64,000 nucleotides of DNA, from NCBI GenBank assembly GCA_003255025.1, contig QANY01002366.1, positions 1,123,509-1,187,508 of the forward strand. The letters are read 5' to 3'. Within the stretch, counting starts at the first letter, position 1; each line of letters opens with the position of its first letter. This document shows, one piece after another, positions 23,652 through 37,189 of the stretch. This DNA comes from Datisca glomerata (lineage: Eukaryota; Streptophyta; Magnoliopsida; Cucurbitales; Datiscaceae). Below the pieces are notes generated by a model. The model searched no databases. It was not told the DNA's origin and saw only the letters and a program-made list of their open reading frames with translations. The translations under genes and the position numbers were made by a program.

Positions 23652-25157
23652 ATAATACCGTGCTCTTTCTTCATACCAGCCGTAAAAATCTTTCCACTTG
23701 GGTCCCATAAACACCACCCCAGTCTTGTATTTTCAAATGGAGTGGTTAATGAACCTTAAAGTTGTTTAACTTACTTGGTGAGCTTGGATTGTTAAGTTAA
23801 TTTAGTAGTATTTTATTCAAGTGTATTTTATTGTTAATTCTTGTTATTAGCTGATCATCAATTTACTCGATACTTTATTAATTTAAATACTGAAAAGGTT
23901 TAGATTAGTAGATCGAGTTTGAATGATACAAATTCATTTAATATCTTGATAAGTTAGGTAATTTGTGAATAGTATAGACATATATTGTTCACCTTGCAAA
24001 CCCATAAAAAATGGAGCTTCAACTATTGCCTTTGATATCAATTAAAATGCACATGCATGTGTTTTTTATTTCATGGAAAATCCTTGATTATGAAATGTGA
24101 CCTTAAATATTTTTAATCAGAGTAATATACAAGGGTATAATGTTCAAGACTGCTGATAAATAAATGTCCATAATTAATAGTTAAAGTTGAGATCTTTAAA
24201 TAATCAATAATTACTAGTACAACTCATTTCCATTAAGAAAGTAACAATCTTATTCAAACTATTAATGTGAAGATATTAGAACAAATGTACTTTATGTAAT
24301 GAGATAGAATAGGGCTAGGACACAATGAATTTGAATAAATGATAATACCATCAGAATATAAAGTATTAAAAAATTTTCAGACCGTCGATCATATGTAGAA
24401 CAATCTCAATACTGAGTAATTAACATACTCATGTTTATAACATTATGTTTTTTAACTTACTCAATACAAAAGTTTGTATAAGTCATTGAATTTGATCTTC
24501 TTCTCCATGCGACACAATAATTTTCAGCCATTTGAGAAGAGTTATCATTTTTCAGTTCTACTTTCTCATGTGTTGAGTTCATAATGGAAATCTGAAAAAG
24601 TGAGTGTATAATTTATCTCGTTTAATTAAACTCTCACACATCCATCAATCTAGTACCGAAGACTAAACATGAAAGATCTGTGAACTCAAAAAACATGATT
24701 ATTCTTGATGAGTGTGAGAAATCTGATCGTTTATGAAGAATTTGAATAATCATTCTCATTATCATCCGAATGTATAAACTTATGTTCTTTTGTGTAATAA
24801 ATTAAAATTGAAAAAGCTTGAATCGGCAAAATCGTTAGTAAGAAGTTTTTTGTCATCAATCATTTTTCTCGTTGGTGATGTTTTTGTTGCGCGTGCCGGT
24901 TCTCAGTATGTGGTAGACAAAGTAGATTTGATTTAAAGTTTCTAAAGAATGTGGCACAGGGTATTATTGGTCAAGTGAAAAGGTGATGAATGCCCTGGGA
25001 TATTCGAAAGCACGAAAGAAAAAGCAAAAAGTTTATTCACGAAATAAAGTAGGAAATGACATGGAAAAATTTGACGTACCAGTTTTTAAATGACCACTTA
25101 ATTTACTTTAGCCACGTAGGTGCTAACAGTGCACAAAGCTAATAGATTGTTTGTTTC
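23652..25157. other. AT-rich DNA between two LTRs
   Basis: This lies between the left-arm solo LTR and the 3' LTR of the minus-strand copia. I found no coding stretch and no inverted counterpart outside the right arm. Confidence 0.4.
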
Positions 25158-27201
25158 TGTTAAAAATCGAGTCGCGCCGCCAAAACAGTTTACTTAAAAT
25201 TTTTATTAATTAAAAAAATAATTCCGTCATCATAAGTTTTAAAAAAAATTTATTTTTAACAAAAAAAATATTTTTTCTCATCAGATTCATTATATTTTTA
25301 TACGTTAAATTTAAGATATACAAAAATATGAATTATACATCAATAATCTATCAAGCGTCCTTGTCAATAACGAACTGGAGCTTCCATGAACAACGGATTA
25401 CGAGACCCGCACTAAAATCTTTTAAATCAATCCTCAAACACATTAGGACGTGTGTGAGCAAGTAAAATATATCAAATACACTTTTATGTCTGTAGATATA
25501 ATCACCCCCAATAATTGATTTATGAGACCAATAGAACATTTTCTATATATATTCTAGGTAAATGTGCATTAGATTTTTAGTGTTTTCATAAAATAATAAA
25601 TTATTTACAAATGTGTCGTTATACTGGGACTCACTACAGTATGTGCCACACTATAGTGTCGCGTGACACTGTAGTATGCCGTGAACTATTGCAGTGTCGT
25701 GCGACACTACAAAGTCCCACGCACCACTGTAGTGCCGTGCGTCACGTGTCACTGTAGTCACATACGGCACTACAAAGTGTCATGTCAATCACTGATTCAA
25801 TAATCACCGCATGTGACAGGTTAGAAATGCCACATGGCAATTTTTCTAAATTTATTATTTATTGTATTTAGATAAATATCTAGATATGAATTGATTCAAA
25901 ATTAATTTATCTGATCATACATATCAACTAACTTATCCGTTAGTTCAAAAATAATAGATTAATTAATTCAAATTCAAATTATTATATTATAATAATTTAA
26001 TATTATTTAATTTCATTAATTCAAAAAACTAATCGATATAATAATTATAATTATTTTCTAAAAATTAAAATAATTAAAATAATTAATTCTTAATTAATCA
26101 ATTTTACATAATTATCAAATAATTATATACTTACTCTAGAAATTTCATTTTTTTTGCAAGATAGTTATTTTCTTATGTTCTTAAGCATTCACACTCTCGA
26201 CTGTGTAGTACAAAGGTGGCTTGGAGACCATAGACCCATAATTCTAAGCTCCACTAAATCAGATTATTAATTATACTCTTTAATAAAATAATTTTATTTA
26301 TTAATTCTATTATTACTGCACTATAAATATGGAAACACACTCTTAGTAATTAAAGAATATATTTACAAAGTATTCTAATATAGTCCATTGATATAATCAC
26401 TCCATATAGTTATGTCCTCCAATTATTGTATTGTAAATTAGAGCTAGTGAAAATTACCGGTTTACCCTTCTAGTTATCTCTTGATCCTTAAGTACCATTA
26501 ATTCACTAGTGAAAAGTTCATTTATAATCGTATTATAAATTTGTGCTCAATAATTATTCAGTTTCAGAATTAACACTTAAGGGAATCAATATACGATATG
26601 TTAGAAAAACTTGGATTTGAAATCTTATAAGATCATGTTTCCAGCCATCCATATCAGTGAATCTTCAAAACAAAAGTCACTAGTCTATTTTACAAACAAA
26701 CCTTAATGAGTGAATCAAAAGATTCAGTAGACATGCATAAGACTTCATAACTACTCAGTATTCAGATTGATCTACATATGATCATCAGATTTGATGTGTA
26801 TAAAATATATATGATAAACAGTAAGTTAATAAATATATTAATCCACATCGATCCAGTTCTATATAATCTGATTATATAAATTATTTTCATTAAGATGTAT
26901 ATCCACATCATTGATCTGGATCTAGATCACATATATTCAAAATGCTTAAAGAACCATACTAGCAACCATTCATTAAAGATTTCATACTTTAATATGTTGC
27001 AGACTATTTTATTCATTATCTGTGATCTTAATTCTCTCGTACTAATACAAGATTATAGTCTCATTAATGAATATGAAATTTTCATTAATTTATACAAATT
27101 ATTCAATAATAATTCAAAAGAATAATTAGAAGAAAAATATATTTCATTAATTTCAAATTAAAAATGTCTAAACACATATTTTGAGGACATTGTGCCTAAC
27201 A
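25158..27201 (-). repeat. Copia 3' LTR
   Basis: 2,044 bp; on the minus strand it starts TGTTAGGCACAATGTCC directly after a purine-rich tract and ends near TTTTTAACA. The palindrome cluster described for the solo LTR is at 25,610-25,800. Confidence 0.83.
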
Positions 27202-27204
27202 ATC

Positions 27205-30200
27205 TCTCACTTGCCATAAAGCAATGTGGCATCTCTCTCAACCCCATATATCCCACATGACCCTCTAATGACATCGCAGGAAACGTCTTGGTAAAGGGAT
27301 CAGCTATGTTTTGATATGTTGTTATCTTCATAACATTCACATCCCCTTGGGGCATGATCTCTCTTACAAGATGATATTTTCTCTCAATGTGCTTGCCCCT
27401 CTTGTGACTCCTCGGTTCTTTAAAATTAGTAATCGCCTCACTGTTGTCGCAGTACAGAATCAGTGGTTTCCCCACATCTGGAGCTACTTCTAGATAGGTA
27501 TAAAAATTTCTAATCCATACCACTTCTTTCACAGCTTCCATAGTGGAATACGCAATACATGATTGTTTATTACTTCTCCAGTCTACAGCTTCTCCACTTA
27601 GAGTGGGATTTGCTCCAAACGTCGGCTTTTGAATTTTCCTATCTGATTGAAAATTAAAATCACTATATCTAGTGGGGTTCATGTCTCCACCTAAATAAAA
27701 AAACATATAATTTCTCGTTCTCTGAAGATACTTGAGAATGTTCTTTACTGCACTCCAATGTTCTAAACTAGGATTTGATTGATAACGACCGATAACTCCT
27801 ACTAGATAACAGATGCTGGTATCGTACACAACACTACATACATGATACTACCAATAGGTGAAGCATAAGGAACCTTTTATCATATTTCTTCTTCCTTCTG
27901 AGGTGTCTTAAAACACTACTCCTTGAAAATGACAATTCCACATATGGTCGGTACTTGACCTTTCTTGAAATTTTTCACAGAAAATCTATCCAGCACCTTA
28001 TCAATATAAGATGCCTGAGAAAATGCCAAGAGCTTGTTCTTTCTATTTCTTAGGATTTGGATGTGTAGAACATAGATAACATCTCCAAAATCTATCATTT
28101 AGGATTTCTCAGCTAACTACTTCTTTACTTTCGACAAAGTTTTTACATCATTCTCAATTAGTAGAATATCATCTATATAAAGAACTAAGAAAACCACTAT
28201 CTTATCTATGATATATTTATAAACACAAGCTTCGTCAATATTTTGATCGAAACCATACGATTTAATAATTTCATTAAAGGTAAGATTTCAAGATCTTGAT
28301 GCTTGCTTTAATCCATAAATGGATTTAAGTAACTTGCATATTTTCTTATCTTGCCCCTTTTTTACGAACATTTCTGGTTGCATCATATAGATGCTTTCTT
28401 CAAGAGAGTCATTCAAAAAAGTTGTCTTGACATCTACTTGCCATAATTCATAGTCTTAACTAGCGACTATAGATAAAAGGATGCAAATGGATTTTAGCAT
28501 AGTAACTGGAGAGAATATCGTTTCATAATCGACTCCTTCCATTTATGTATAGCCTTTGGCTACTAGTCGTACCTTAAAAGTCTCTAATTTCCCATCTACA
28601 CCTCTTTTTTTCTTGAAGATCTATTTACATCTAATGGACCTGACATCTTCAGGTGGATCTACAAGTTCCTAGATATAATTGGAATATATCAATTCCATTT
28701 CTTGGTTCATGACATCTTGTCATTTCTCCTTTTTAGGATCTTCCATCTCCTCTTTAAAAGGTTAATGGATCATCTTATCAGTGTCCGACACTAGGACATG
28801 TGTCTCTAGTTCATAGTGAATAGGTTGTCTTAACACCCTCCCACTACGATGTTGCACTGGGATTTCCTAAATAGGAAAAATGGTTTATGTGGTATGTCGT
28901 TTATCATTTCATGATGAAGGTGGTCTAATCTCATCGGATGTTAATTGTTCAAGAACTACTTTGCTCTGAGGTTTGTAGTTTTTCATATAGTCGTGTTCAA
29001 AGAAAATGGCATTTGTCGATACAAAACACATTTTGATCATTGTGACTATAAAAGTACCCACCTCTTGTTTATGGAGCATAGCCAATAAATATACGCAATT
29101 CAGACCTTAAGTCTATCTTTCCATATACGGAAATAACGCAAACTAGGTTTGGAGCCACTTCATAACTATAAAAGTTTCTTGCTTACGAACTTAGAAGGCA
29201 CTACATTCAAATAGTAGGTTGCCATTTGAACTGCATATCTCCAGAATGTGAGTGGTAGTGATGAATACCTTAACATCTACCTAACCATATCCAATAGGGT
29301 TCAGTTTCACCTTTCTGATACATCATTTTGCTGTGGCATTCAAGGTACTATGAGTCGGGATAAAATGCCATACTCTCGCAGGTAATCCTTGAATTTTAAA
29401 TCCAAGAATTCACCACCTCGATCTGATCGAACTGTTTTTAAAGATTTACCTAAGTGCTTTTCAGCTTTAGCTTTGAAGTTTTTAAACTTTCTAAAAGTTT
29501 TGGGATTTTTGTGCATTAGATAAGTATAATCGTATCTAGAGTATTCGTCAATAAAATTGATGAAATACTCATACCCACATTTAGCTTGTACATTGATCAA
29601 TCCACAAACATCACTATATATTACCTCAAGTGGTTCATTGTCTCTTTGGCCCTCTTCAGAGAAATGTCTCTTGATCATTTTACCCTCTACATAAGAATCA
29701 CAAATCGAAAGTGTTACATCTTTTAGTTCTCTCAAAGCACCATGCTTTGTTAATCGATTTGTTCTGTCAAGATTAATATATTCCAATCTAAGATGCCGTA
29801 GATACGTATCATCTTCTTGAAAAATCTTTGGTCATTTATTACCTCTTCGATTTGCTACTTTAAATTATTCTGATTTATTTAATGCAAATACAAAGCATTT
29901 GAAGTTTTTTCATGGTAAATATCGAATTCAATCTTAGAAATAGTTAACATATTATTATTAAAAGAAATATCAAATTTTTTTCATGCAACAAGGATAAAGA
30001 AATCAAATTTATAGAGAATCCATGAATAAAATAAACATTGTTCAAACAGAAGAAAGTTATTTCCAAAACTCAAATGGACTGTTCGCAATGCTTTCACTGA
30101 AACGAGCGCACCATTATCAACTCTTATTATCACCTCGCCATTAGCAAGCTGCCTTGAAAATTCAAGCATCTGCAAAGAAGAATATACATGGTTAGTGGCT

Positions 30201-30876
30201 CCTCAATCTATAATCCAGGATGACAAATCATATTCTGTTAAACAAGCTTCAAGTACAAGTAAATCATATTTATCTTTCTTTTTCAGCTCGGAGAGATACT
30301 TGTTATAGTTTCTCTTTCAATGAGCTTCAACCCCACAATGGAAACATTTTCCCTAGGTTTGTTGTCGTTCTTGTTCTTTTTGGCCTTGGGTGATCTATTG
30401 GCTTTCTTTCCTTTCTTTCTTTTACTCTTGCCCTTACCATTGCTCTTCTTCCTTTTATTACTATTAACAACAGTGGAAGAAGGTTTTTACTCTGCAACAT
30501 TTTTCTCGCCCTCTTTGGTCATACTCTTGTTGAGTGACCCAAAAATCTGCAGTTCATTCAACAATGGAGTTTGTTGAATTATAACTTGTTCATAACATAG
30601 TTGGTAGTGAATGTAGTAAATGTAGGTGTGAGTAATTCAAGTATAATTCTAACTTGAGTCCGCACATTAATGTAGCCCTTAAATCTATAATCCAGCATCA
30701 TATTTGTCTCGAACATTTTTCGGGGCTTCGGCAGTGGGCTCTTCAAGATATTCCTCAGTAAGGACAAACTTGTGGTTCTCACATATTAGCATTAAATTTG
30801 ATTTTGATTTCCATCTTATAATGTTATCACCATTGAGTTTTTTAAGTGCAAGTAAAGCATTGATATGGTTGCCCAT
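27205..30876 (-). pseudogene. Copia gag-pol remnant (minus strand)
   Basis: gag starts at 30,876 with MGNHINALLALKKLNGDN. A zinc knuckle of CFHCGVEAH type with its Trp changed to a stop lies near 30,330. The protease site near 30,210 has a stop in place of the Ser of DSGA. Integrase at 29,340-29,800 shows EVIYSDVCG, FIDEYSRYDY and VRSDRGGEF with all three acidic regions visible up to the second Asp. Reverse transcriptase at about 27,880-28,650 shows LKTTFLNDSLEES-like sequence and the YIDDILL box (about 28,165). RNase H at 27,240-27,830 shows VDWRSNKQSCIAYSTMEA, LYCDNSEAI and HIERKYHLVRE. Domain order PR-INT-RT-RH is diagnostic for Ty1/copia. Many stops make it inactive. Confidence 0.9.
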
Positions 30877-31680
30877 GGTAGACGTAATAATAACTGAAAA
30901 ATAAAATGTACATCATTCAATATAATTGTGATAACACTACAAGAAATATGACATTCTACAAGAAGCAGATATCCCCATAAAAAGTAATCCACAAAGATCA
31001 TGCGGCACCTATGACAGCCTCTCATATTAAAATTTTGTGAGACGCAACGCCTCTTATGAAGACTCATGTGGTATCTCACTTTTTACAAGATGTTTCGACT
31101 CTTGTAGAATGTTGTTTAATGAGCTTTTATAACTCAGATTACTTTTATTCAACAAGTGTTTTTAATTCTCGTGAATTAATATTCACAAGTATTTTTGTAT
31201 CCTATTAAATCATATACCATAAGATTTTTTGAATCTCATTGATATAGTTTTTTATTATAAATTATGCCTCTTATAAAGAGATTTTTCTAACATTTTATAA
31301 ATGCTATTTTTTTACAATCAATTTATATGCACCTATTTAAGTACATATTTAAACATTCAAAATTAATACATTACTAGACGAAAAGGCACTCGAACATCAT
31401 TTCATTTTGACATAATATTATCGATAAGTATCATCTATAATTATCTTCTAAATGTATTATTATTTAGTCTACTAATACAACATGCTATTCAAAAAATAAA
31501 AAATATCTAAAAGTTTCACATACGCTAAAACATAACTTCAAAGTATCACTACTTAACTCTTCAGAATTTGATGACATGTTGAAAACCTTCAAGTGATTGT
31601 AAGTCCTACATTTTAAAGAATAAGATCGTAACTTTAAGAAATTTTCACATTGCTCACATCAGTATTTTATACTTTAAGTA

Positions 31681-31877
31681 GGTAAGTTAGCCATATTTCA
31701 AGTAAGCAAATTTGCTTACTTTATGTTTTTTATGCAATTCTACAAAACCATATAGTATTTTTTATGCTTTGAGAAAATAACATTGCATATATTTTAAGCA
31801 CATTATATGGTTTTGTAGAATTGCATTAAAAACAGAAAGTAAGTAAATTTCCTTACTTGAAATATGGCATTCTAACC
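31681..31877. mobile_element. Foldback MITE, TA-flanked
   Basis: Two ~75-bp inverted arms (GCCATATTTCAAGTAAG to GCAATTCTACAAAACCATA) enclose a ~50-bp AT-rich loop. TA lies on both sides. 197 bp, nested in the CACTA element. Superfamily unclear; the ends are not typical Stowaway. Confidence 0.72.
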
Positions 31878-32764
31878 TATAGCCAATGAGTTGTTAATTA
31901 ATTTAGATAATCTCTACGAAATTAATCTAAACTATAGCCAAGTTAGAGACACATGCCTTCCCATAATATACTTGATCCCTTTGAATTGAAACACGGCAAT
32001 TCGCAAGTGCTGCAACATACTCTATTTACAACCTACAAAATCACAAATATTTTAAGAATTTGAAAACGTAGTATTAAATGCAACAGGCCACAAAGTCACA
32101 AATGTATGCAATACTTAAATTCAAAGACCAAAATATCAAGTGTTAAGTATATTGACATGAAACTTACTCAATATTTTCATTTAGTTCATTAGAAATCTCT
32201 CTTATGAGGTAACAAATGTAAGCACAAGTCAAGCAGATTCAAGAAACTACAACTCATCATCAACCACTTCCCAAGTCATCATCCAACTAAATCAAACATA
32301 CCATCTACAATGATATTGCAATTTTATTGAAGGAGAAAAAAAAGAAAGAAACTACGAATGCAATACCTACCTTAAGCTACTTTATCATGTTAGCATCCGA
32401 ACACAGTTCAACAAAAAATGACATTCTATTCTCAGCAACCATATTATCTATGTTTACTTTTATATTTTACTCAAATAAAGCACAAAGCTTCATCGGAATA
32501 CATTCTACAATTGTTCATTACAAGAATCAAATGCCACTAAAGTAAGACCAAATAGCTTTTCGAGTATAAAAGAAATCTATATTCTATTACTGTAACCAAC
32601 ATTATGACAGTGGGAGTGCATGATAATATCCATAAAAAATAGTCAAAGCATTAATTTTTTTATCGATATATAGTCAAAGCATTTATATAAAATAAAACTT
32701 TGAGAAAACCATTGAGCAAATAACCAAAGTGCTTATCATTAAATTGTTAACATATATCACTCAT

Positions 32765-32889
32765 TGTTTCTGAAGAGAAAATATTTCCACCCTAAGAATA
32801 CGCTTAATTTTGGGAGGCAAGGACTTCTCCACATCCTTGATCACTCTTCAGAGAATGTGAGGCCTTAGTTCCATATGTAGATTAGGAAG
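32765..32889 (-). pseudogene. Captured exon of CHD1/CHR5-type remodeller (2)
   Basis: After an acceptor TTTTAG the minus strand reads PNLHMELRPHIL, a stop (TGA where Arg CGA is expected), then RVIKDVEKSLPPKIKRILRV and EIFSLQKQ. This matches the conserved Snf2 ATPase segment of CHD1-type chromatin remodellers (plant CHR5). The expected donor after CA reads ATGAGT, perhaps a GTGAGT changed by one base. It lies in order after the companion exon at 32,980-33,053, with an intron between. Confidence 0.85.
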
Positions 32890-32979
32890 CTAAAAGAATT
32901 GAAATGAGAGAACAAATACAAATGAATTTACATTCTTCATGCAGATATAAGGAAGCCAGAAGAATCAACAAAAAATTAC

Positions 32980-33053
32980 CACAGTCTCATTAAATGAACT
33001 AAGGTTCATCCTTACTTTTGAACTTTTCATGACCAAGAAAATGAAGCAGAGCC
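32980..33053 (-). pseudogene. Captured exon of CHD1/CHR5-type remodeller (1)
   Basis: Between an acceptor CTCTTTAG and a donor GTAATT the minus strand gives ALLHFLGHEKFKSKDE and, after a small deletion and frame change, NLSSFNETV. In CHD1/CHR5 proteins these are neighbouring stretches just before the NLH-ELRPHILRR segment coded by the next exon here. Exon and intron order of the parent gene are therefore kept. Confidence 0.83.
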
Positions 33054-33271
33054 CTAAAGAGTGGGAACAAGAAAATGAAGAATTAAAACAATTAGAATCA
33101 TGATCAATATGTTGCAATAATTAGTTTGAGTACAGGACAAAGAAAAATGCTTTGTTTTATCATATGGTTTTCACTAGCTAAAGGAAGTTCAACATAACAT
33201 ACGATCTAAGAGAAGACAGTCTATTGTTTGCAACTTCATTGAGTTATGAAAATTATGAAAGTAATACATAC

Positions 33272-33353
33272 CACATAAATCATTAACTTTCTTAGCCATG
33301 TCCTTAATTTCCTTTTCTACCTTCCTGATACCTGCAGAATAAGGTCCTAAGCC
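33272..33353 (-). pseudogene. Captured exon of 26S proteasome subunit RPT1
   Basis: An 82-nt segment with exact splice borders (TATACAG acceptor, GTATGT donor) encodes [20 protein letters not shown] then KKVNDLC plus a split Gly codon. This is the N-terminal segment of 26S proteasome regulatory subunit 7 (RPT1), just after ALLKTY and before IKESD in the parent. It has no stop. The remaining RPT1 exons were not found in the element. Confidence 0.87.
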
Positions 33354-34036
33354 CTGTATAAATGTTTGGAACAAGTAAAAAATGAAAAGTAAAAAATAAT
33401 AAACTATATAATAATTGGAATTGAAAATAAAAACAGCACTGGACCAAAGTAGGTAAAAGTACTACTTATTACTTCTTATGGTTATAATATAGTCAAACCT
33501 AAGGTATGAATGCAATTTCAAAAAAGAAAAACAATGGTGAAGATATGTGATTGATCCAACTTGAAATATTTTTTCTATAAGCTACTAAAGGTTAATATAT
33601 ACCAAACAGATCCTTTAATATTTTTCTCTTTGTTAAGTTGTTGGACAACTAATGTTGTATAAGAAAAAATAGTATATTATCAAACTCATGGGTTAAAGTG
33701 ATATCCCCATAATGTTTATCGTTTACTTGATAAGAGAATAATTAAGCAAGCAAAAGTTTCCAAATTAAACTAGCAATCGACATAAGCAGAATTATGTGGA
33801 GTCAATTTGGACCAAGAATAAAGTCACCACTTCCTTAAAGAATAATGACAATAACAATAGAGGAAAATGTGATGCCAATTTGCAAGGTTTTGCTAAAAAC
33901 AGAGGATAACAATACAACATATATAATAGTAACAAGAGTAATAGTAACAATAGAACTTATATAACAATTAAACTTTATATAACAATAGAACTAATATAAC
34001 AATTAAACTTTATATAATAAAGAAGAAAAATTTCAC

Positions 34037-34096
34037 CATTTGGGAAGCATCTACCTCCATGAGAGCACCCTGACATGCAGCAAAAGATTGAGAAAC
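34037..34096 (-). pseudogene. Exon-like segment, unrecognised (a)
   Basis: A 60-nt stretch between TGTCTAG and GTGAAA encodes VSQSFAACQGALMEVDASQM without stops. It has the form of a captured exon but I cannot assign the parent gene. Confidence 0.4.
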
Positions 34097-34464
34097 CTAG
34101 ACATAAGAAGACAAGTTAACATCTCTGTACATTAAGTTTCGTTGAAGAATAATCAATTTAACAAAAATTAACTTCACTTTGTGGCATGTACAAGAAAAAT
34201 CTTTAGAACCTAAAAGTGAATATTGATGTAATTCTGATATTAAGGAATCTAGTATAATCTTTTGATAAATAAAAATATGTAATGTCAATGACAATAACAA
34301 AAAATTAAAAAAAAAACTAATATGAGTCTAGCTTATTTAGTTTCTATTTAATTCTTGGTTGAAAATGTTCCAGTTCATTGTTTCAACTCTTATGCTTACA
34401 CAAGTCAGACTTCTAAAGTATAAAATAATTATCATGTCTAGTATCTACTTTGCTACGGTCATAC

Positions 34465-34640
34465 CTCATATGTGAAGTTCACATGCCTAGGGGTAGAAAT
34501 CAAATAGGGACAATTTGCTTCATTTTTAACCATAAAATGCACTTGCGCTGCCTGAGGGTATGTATCCCATCTCCTTCTGAAGCCACTCTAGAATTCCTTC
34601 AGGTTGCGACATGGAGTGAGGTGTATCGTGGATTTCAAAC
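34465..34640 (-). pseudogene. Exon-like segment, unrecognised (b)
   Basis: The minus strand is open in two overlapping frames. One reads PQAAQVHFMVKNEANCPYLI then STPRHVNFTYE before a GTATGA donor at 34,464; the other reads MSQPEGILEWLQKEMGY. A single frameshift could link them. The composition looks coding. The parent gene was not recognised. Confidence 0.35.
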
Positions 34641-35879
34641 TCAAATTGTTCGAAAAATAAGTAGCTTGGTGACTAAATCACCATGACTATGACTTCAAAA
34701 ACATTAACTCGTAAACTAGTTGACTGAAACTGACATAATTTGAGTTTAACACTTCAACTTGCTAAACCATAGCTTCCACTAAGAAAACACATAGAGGGAC
34801 GAAATAGGAAAATCGCCGTGAAGTCTTCACAGATTAGAGCCACTAGCTTGAACTAATCTGAATGAACAAAATCAATAAGACTCTGACACTGAAAGAGTGA
34901 AGGACCTCTGAGAGAAGAAGTAAAAAAATGTCATTTAAAGGAACAGCGATCTCTGAAAATAGAGAATGAAGAGTCTGAAGACGAAGAAAAGAAAAGAAAT
35001 AGACATAGTAGCGAGAAGAGATTGTGAAATTCTAGCAGTCAAATGCCATAAGTATCTCACACATCCAAATTTGAGAAATCAAATACACCGTCAATAAATT
35101 TTGAATAATACCCAGAAAATGGAAGAACAACACCAAAAAACAAATCTAGAAGAAACATCAACACATCTCAAAAGCGATAAAATGAATAAAATCAGTAAGT
35201 AGAAAACAAATTAGACAAGCAAAAACCTTTGTGGTAGGTGGTGCGATCTTTTTTAATGAGCCAACCAGCTTCACAGGAGAGAACTTCTCAAAGGGTAATT
35301 GTGAGCTTTTGAAAATCACGGACCTCAGAGTGTAATCGTGGATAAAAAGGACATCTTATTTTAAAAAAGGTATAGAGGGTAATCACGGACCTCTGAGATC
35401 GCGAGCTTCTAAAAATCACAGAGCTTATGAAAATCACAAAGCTTCTGAAGAGGGTAATCACAGACCTCGGCCAAGCCCTAGGTTGTATGTTGTATTCTTC
35501 TGAGGTTGAAGTCGAAAGACCCTGTGAAGAAAAATGGTAATGGGAAAACGAGAAGGATTTACGGAGTGAAAGGAATCGGGTTGAGCTTCTGAAAAAGGAG
35601 AATGAATGTGCGAGATACCAAAGAAAAGTGAAGACTGTAGAGGGAAATGAGAGAGGGCTTCGATCAATGGCGATTTTAATTTCACTCCCCCTCTTTTTTC
35701 CAAGTCCTGCTACTTTAAATATTCAGTCCCCCACTTTTTGACTCCCGCATTTTTTTTACTTTTAACCAAAATAAATTTTACTTGATTTATAAATCTTTTG
35801 TTGTTTCGAGTTTTCAACAAGAGGAGACTAAAACTCTTGTATTTTGTTCCTGTAGCATATCATATTTCTTGTAGTGTAA

Positions 35880-37175
35880 ATATCAAGAAATTCAGAAAGT
35901 AAATGTGATTCATGAATACAACATATCAAACACATAAACTTAACAATTATTAATCCACGATAAGACAACCTAATGATTAATGTGTCGCCTTAGGGTTGGT
36001 CAAATTAGTTTTAAATTGTTTATGAGATATTCTCATCCTTATTAATTAAAACTTAAAATATCTCATATTTTCTCTTTTAACAAAAAGTTATCGCTTATTT
36101 GGTCAAGTCACAATTATCCACTCAAAACTTAATCGTGACTTTGTGAGTATAACTCATTATATCAGATTCTATGACTTGATTTAGAATATGCCGCCTTAGG
36201 GTCGATCGAGTCTAAGCTACATCATTTAGTCCTATCTTCTTAAGAAGATCAATCTTGATATTGATACAGTTCGAAATCTTCCTTAGGGGAATGGAAACAA
36301 AGCCATATCGAGGCCATCAATGTATCTTATGGTGTTGTACTAATAATGAACACTATAGGTTACATTGACATGTCAAAAAAAATAGTTCATTCTCCACTAG
36401 AGGTCCATCTTCATAATTTTCAAGGTTTGGTCAAAACATTTTTAATTAGGATAAACTATTTTTCCTAATTTAAAAAATTTGATCAATTATCATTTTAAAA
36501 TAAATTGAATTTGATAGTCAAAAGAAATTTTGATGACTCATCAAACTTGGGTCAAACCCAATCAATTAATTAATTTTTATTTTTAAAAAAATTAAAATGG
36601 ATAATTATCCTTTTTAAAAATCAAAAGATACAAGATAGAATTAGGGTTATCACGAAAGATCACAGTGATAGGGCAACACGGTATCAGGGCATTTGTGAAA
36701 CATACCTTGACAATCACAACGATTACCGCTAGTGGTGGTAGTAAGACACTCCCACCTCCGCCGTCAGCTACCCTCTTGGTGGCGCTGTCAATTTTTCCGG
36801 TGGAAATTGTACCACTAGAAAGCCCGCGGACACTCCCACTTTGCCGGCGCCGTCACTGGAACTCATTGACGGAGTTCCTTTTTCCTTTTTCTTCTCCTCG
36901 TTCGTCTCATGCGTTCTTCGTATTCTCACGTGCGGGATTATTATAATAGAATGTTGAAAATGAATAAAAATTACAAAAAATCAGATGCCCGAAAAATGGC
37001 TTACACAAGATCTAAGGAAAAAAACAAAGCTTAAACCCAAAAATCACCATACAATTAACATCATTAAACCATACATTCAAAAAACATAATCATTTATTCA
37101 TTTATACATATCGAAATAAATAATGAATAATGTAAGAACACCCACACAATATTAATATATACATATATAAAGATC
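35880..37175 (-). other. Copia 5' leader
   Basis: This lies between the CACTA right border and the primer-binding site of the minus-strand copia. It is AT-rich with one GC-rich patch (36,660-36,950) and has no convincing coding stretch. Confidence 0.5.
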
Positions 37176-37187
37176 GTTCTCATACCA
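37176..37187 (-). promoter_or_regulatory. Copia primer-binding site
   Basis: TGGTATGAGAAC on the minus strand, directly after the 5' LTR, resembles the TGGTATCAGAGC site for initiator Met-tRNA used by plant copia elements. Confidence 0.7.
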
Positions 37188-37189
37188 AT

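Larger units (their letters stand above)
30935..35876. mobile_element. Non-autonomous CACTA element carrying gene fragments
   Basis: The left end is CACTACAAGAAATATGACAT and the right end, inverted, CACTACAAGAAATATGATAT, the signature of CACTA (En/Spm) elements. A 3-bp target duplication TAA flanks it (30,932-30,934 and 35,877-35,879), as expected. Length is 4,942 bp. No transposase domain is recognisable. Inside on the minus strand are exon pieces of RPT1 and of a CHD1/CHR5-type remodeller plus unrecognised exon-like segments, and a foldback MITE. It inserted into the leader of the minus-strand copia, so it is younger than that element. Confidence 0.92.

Noticed and set aside
30320..30577. 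Plus-strand Leu/Phe-rich membrane-like frame
   Set aside because: It is antisense to the Lys-rich gag tail of the minus-strand copia.
36665..36946. Plus-strand Pro/Ser-rich frame
   Set aside because: It lies in the leader of a minus-strand copia, in a GC-rich patch, with no recognisable domain.
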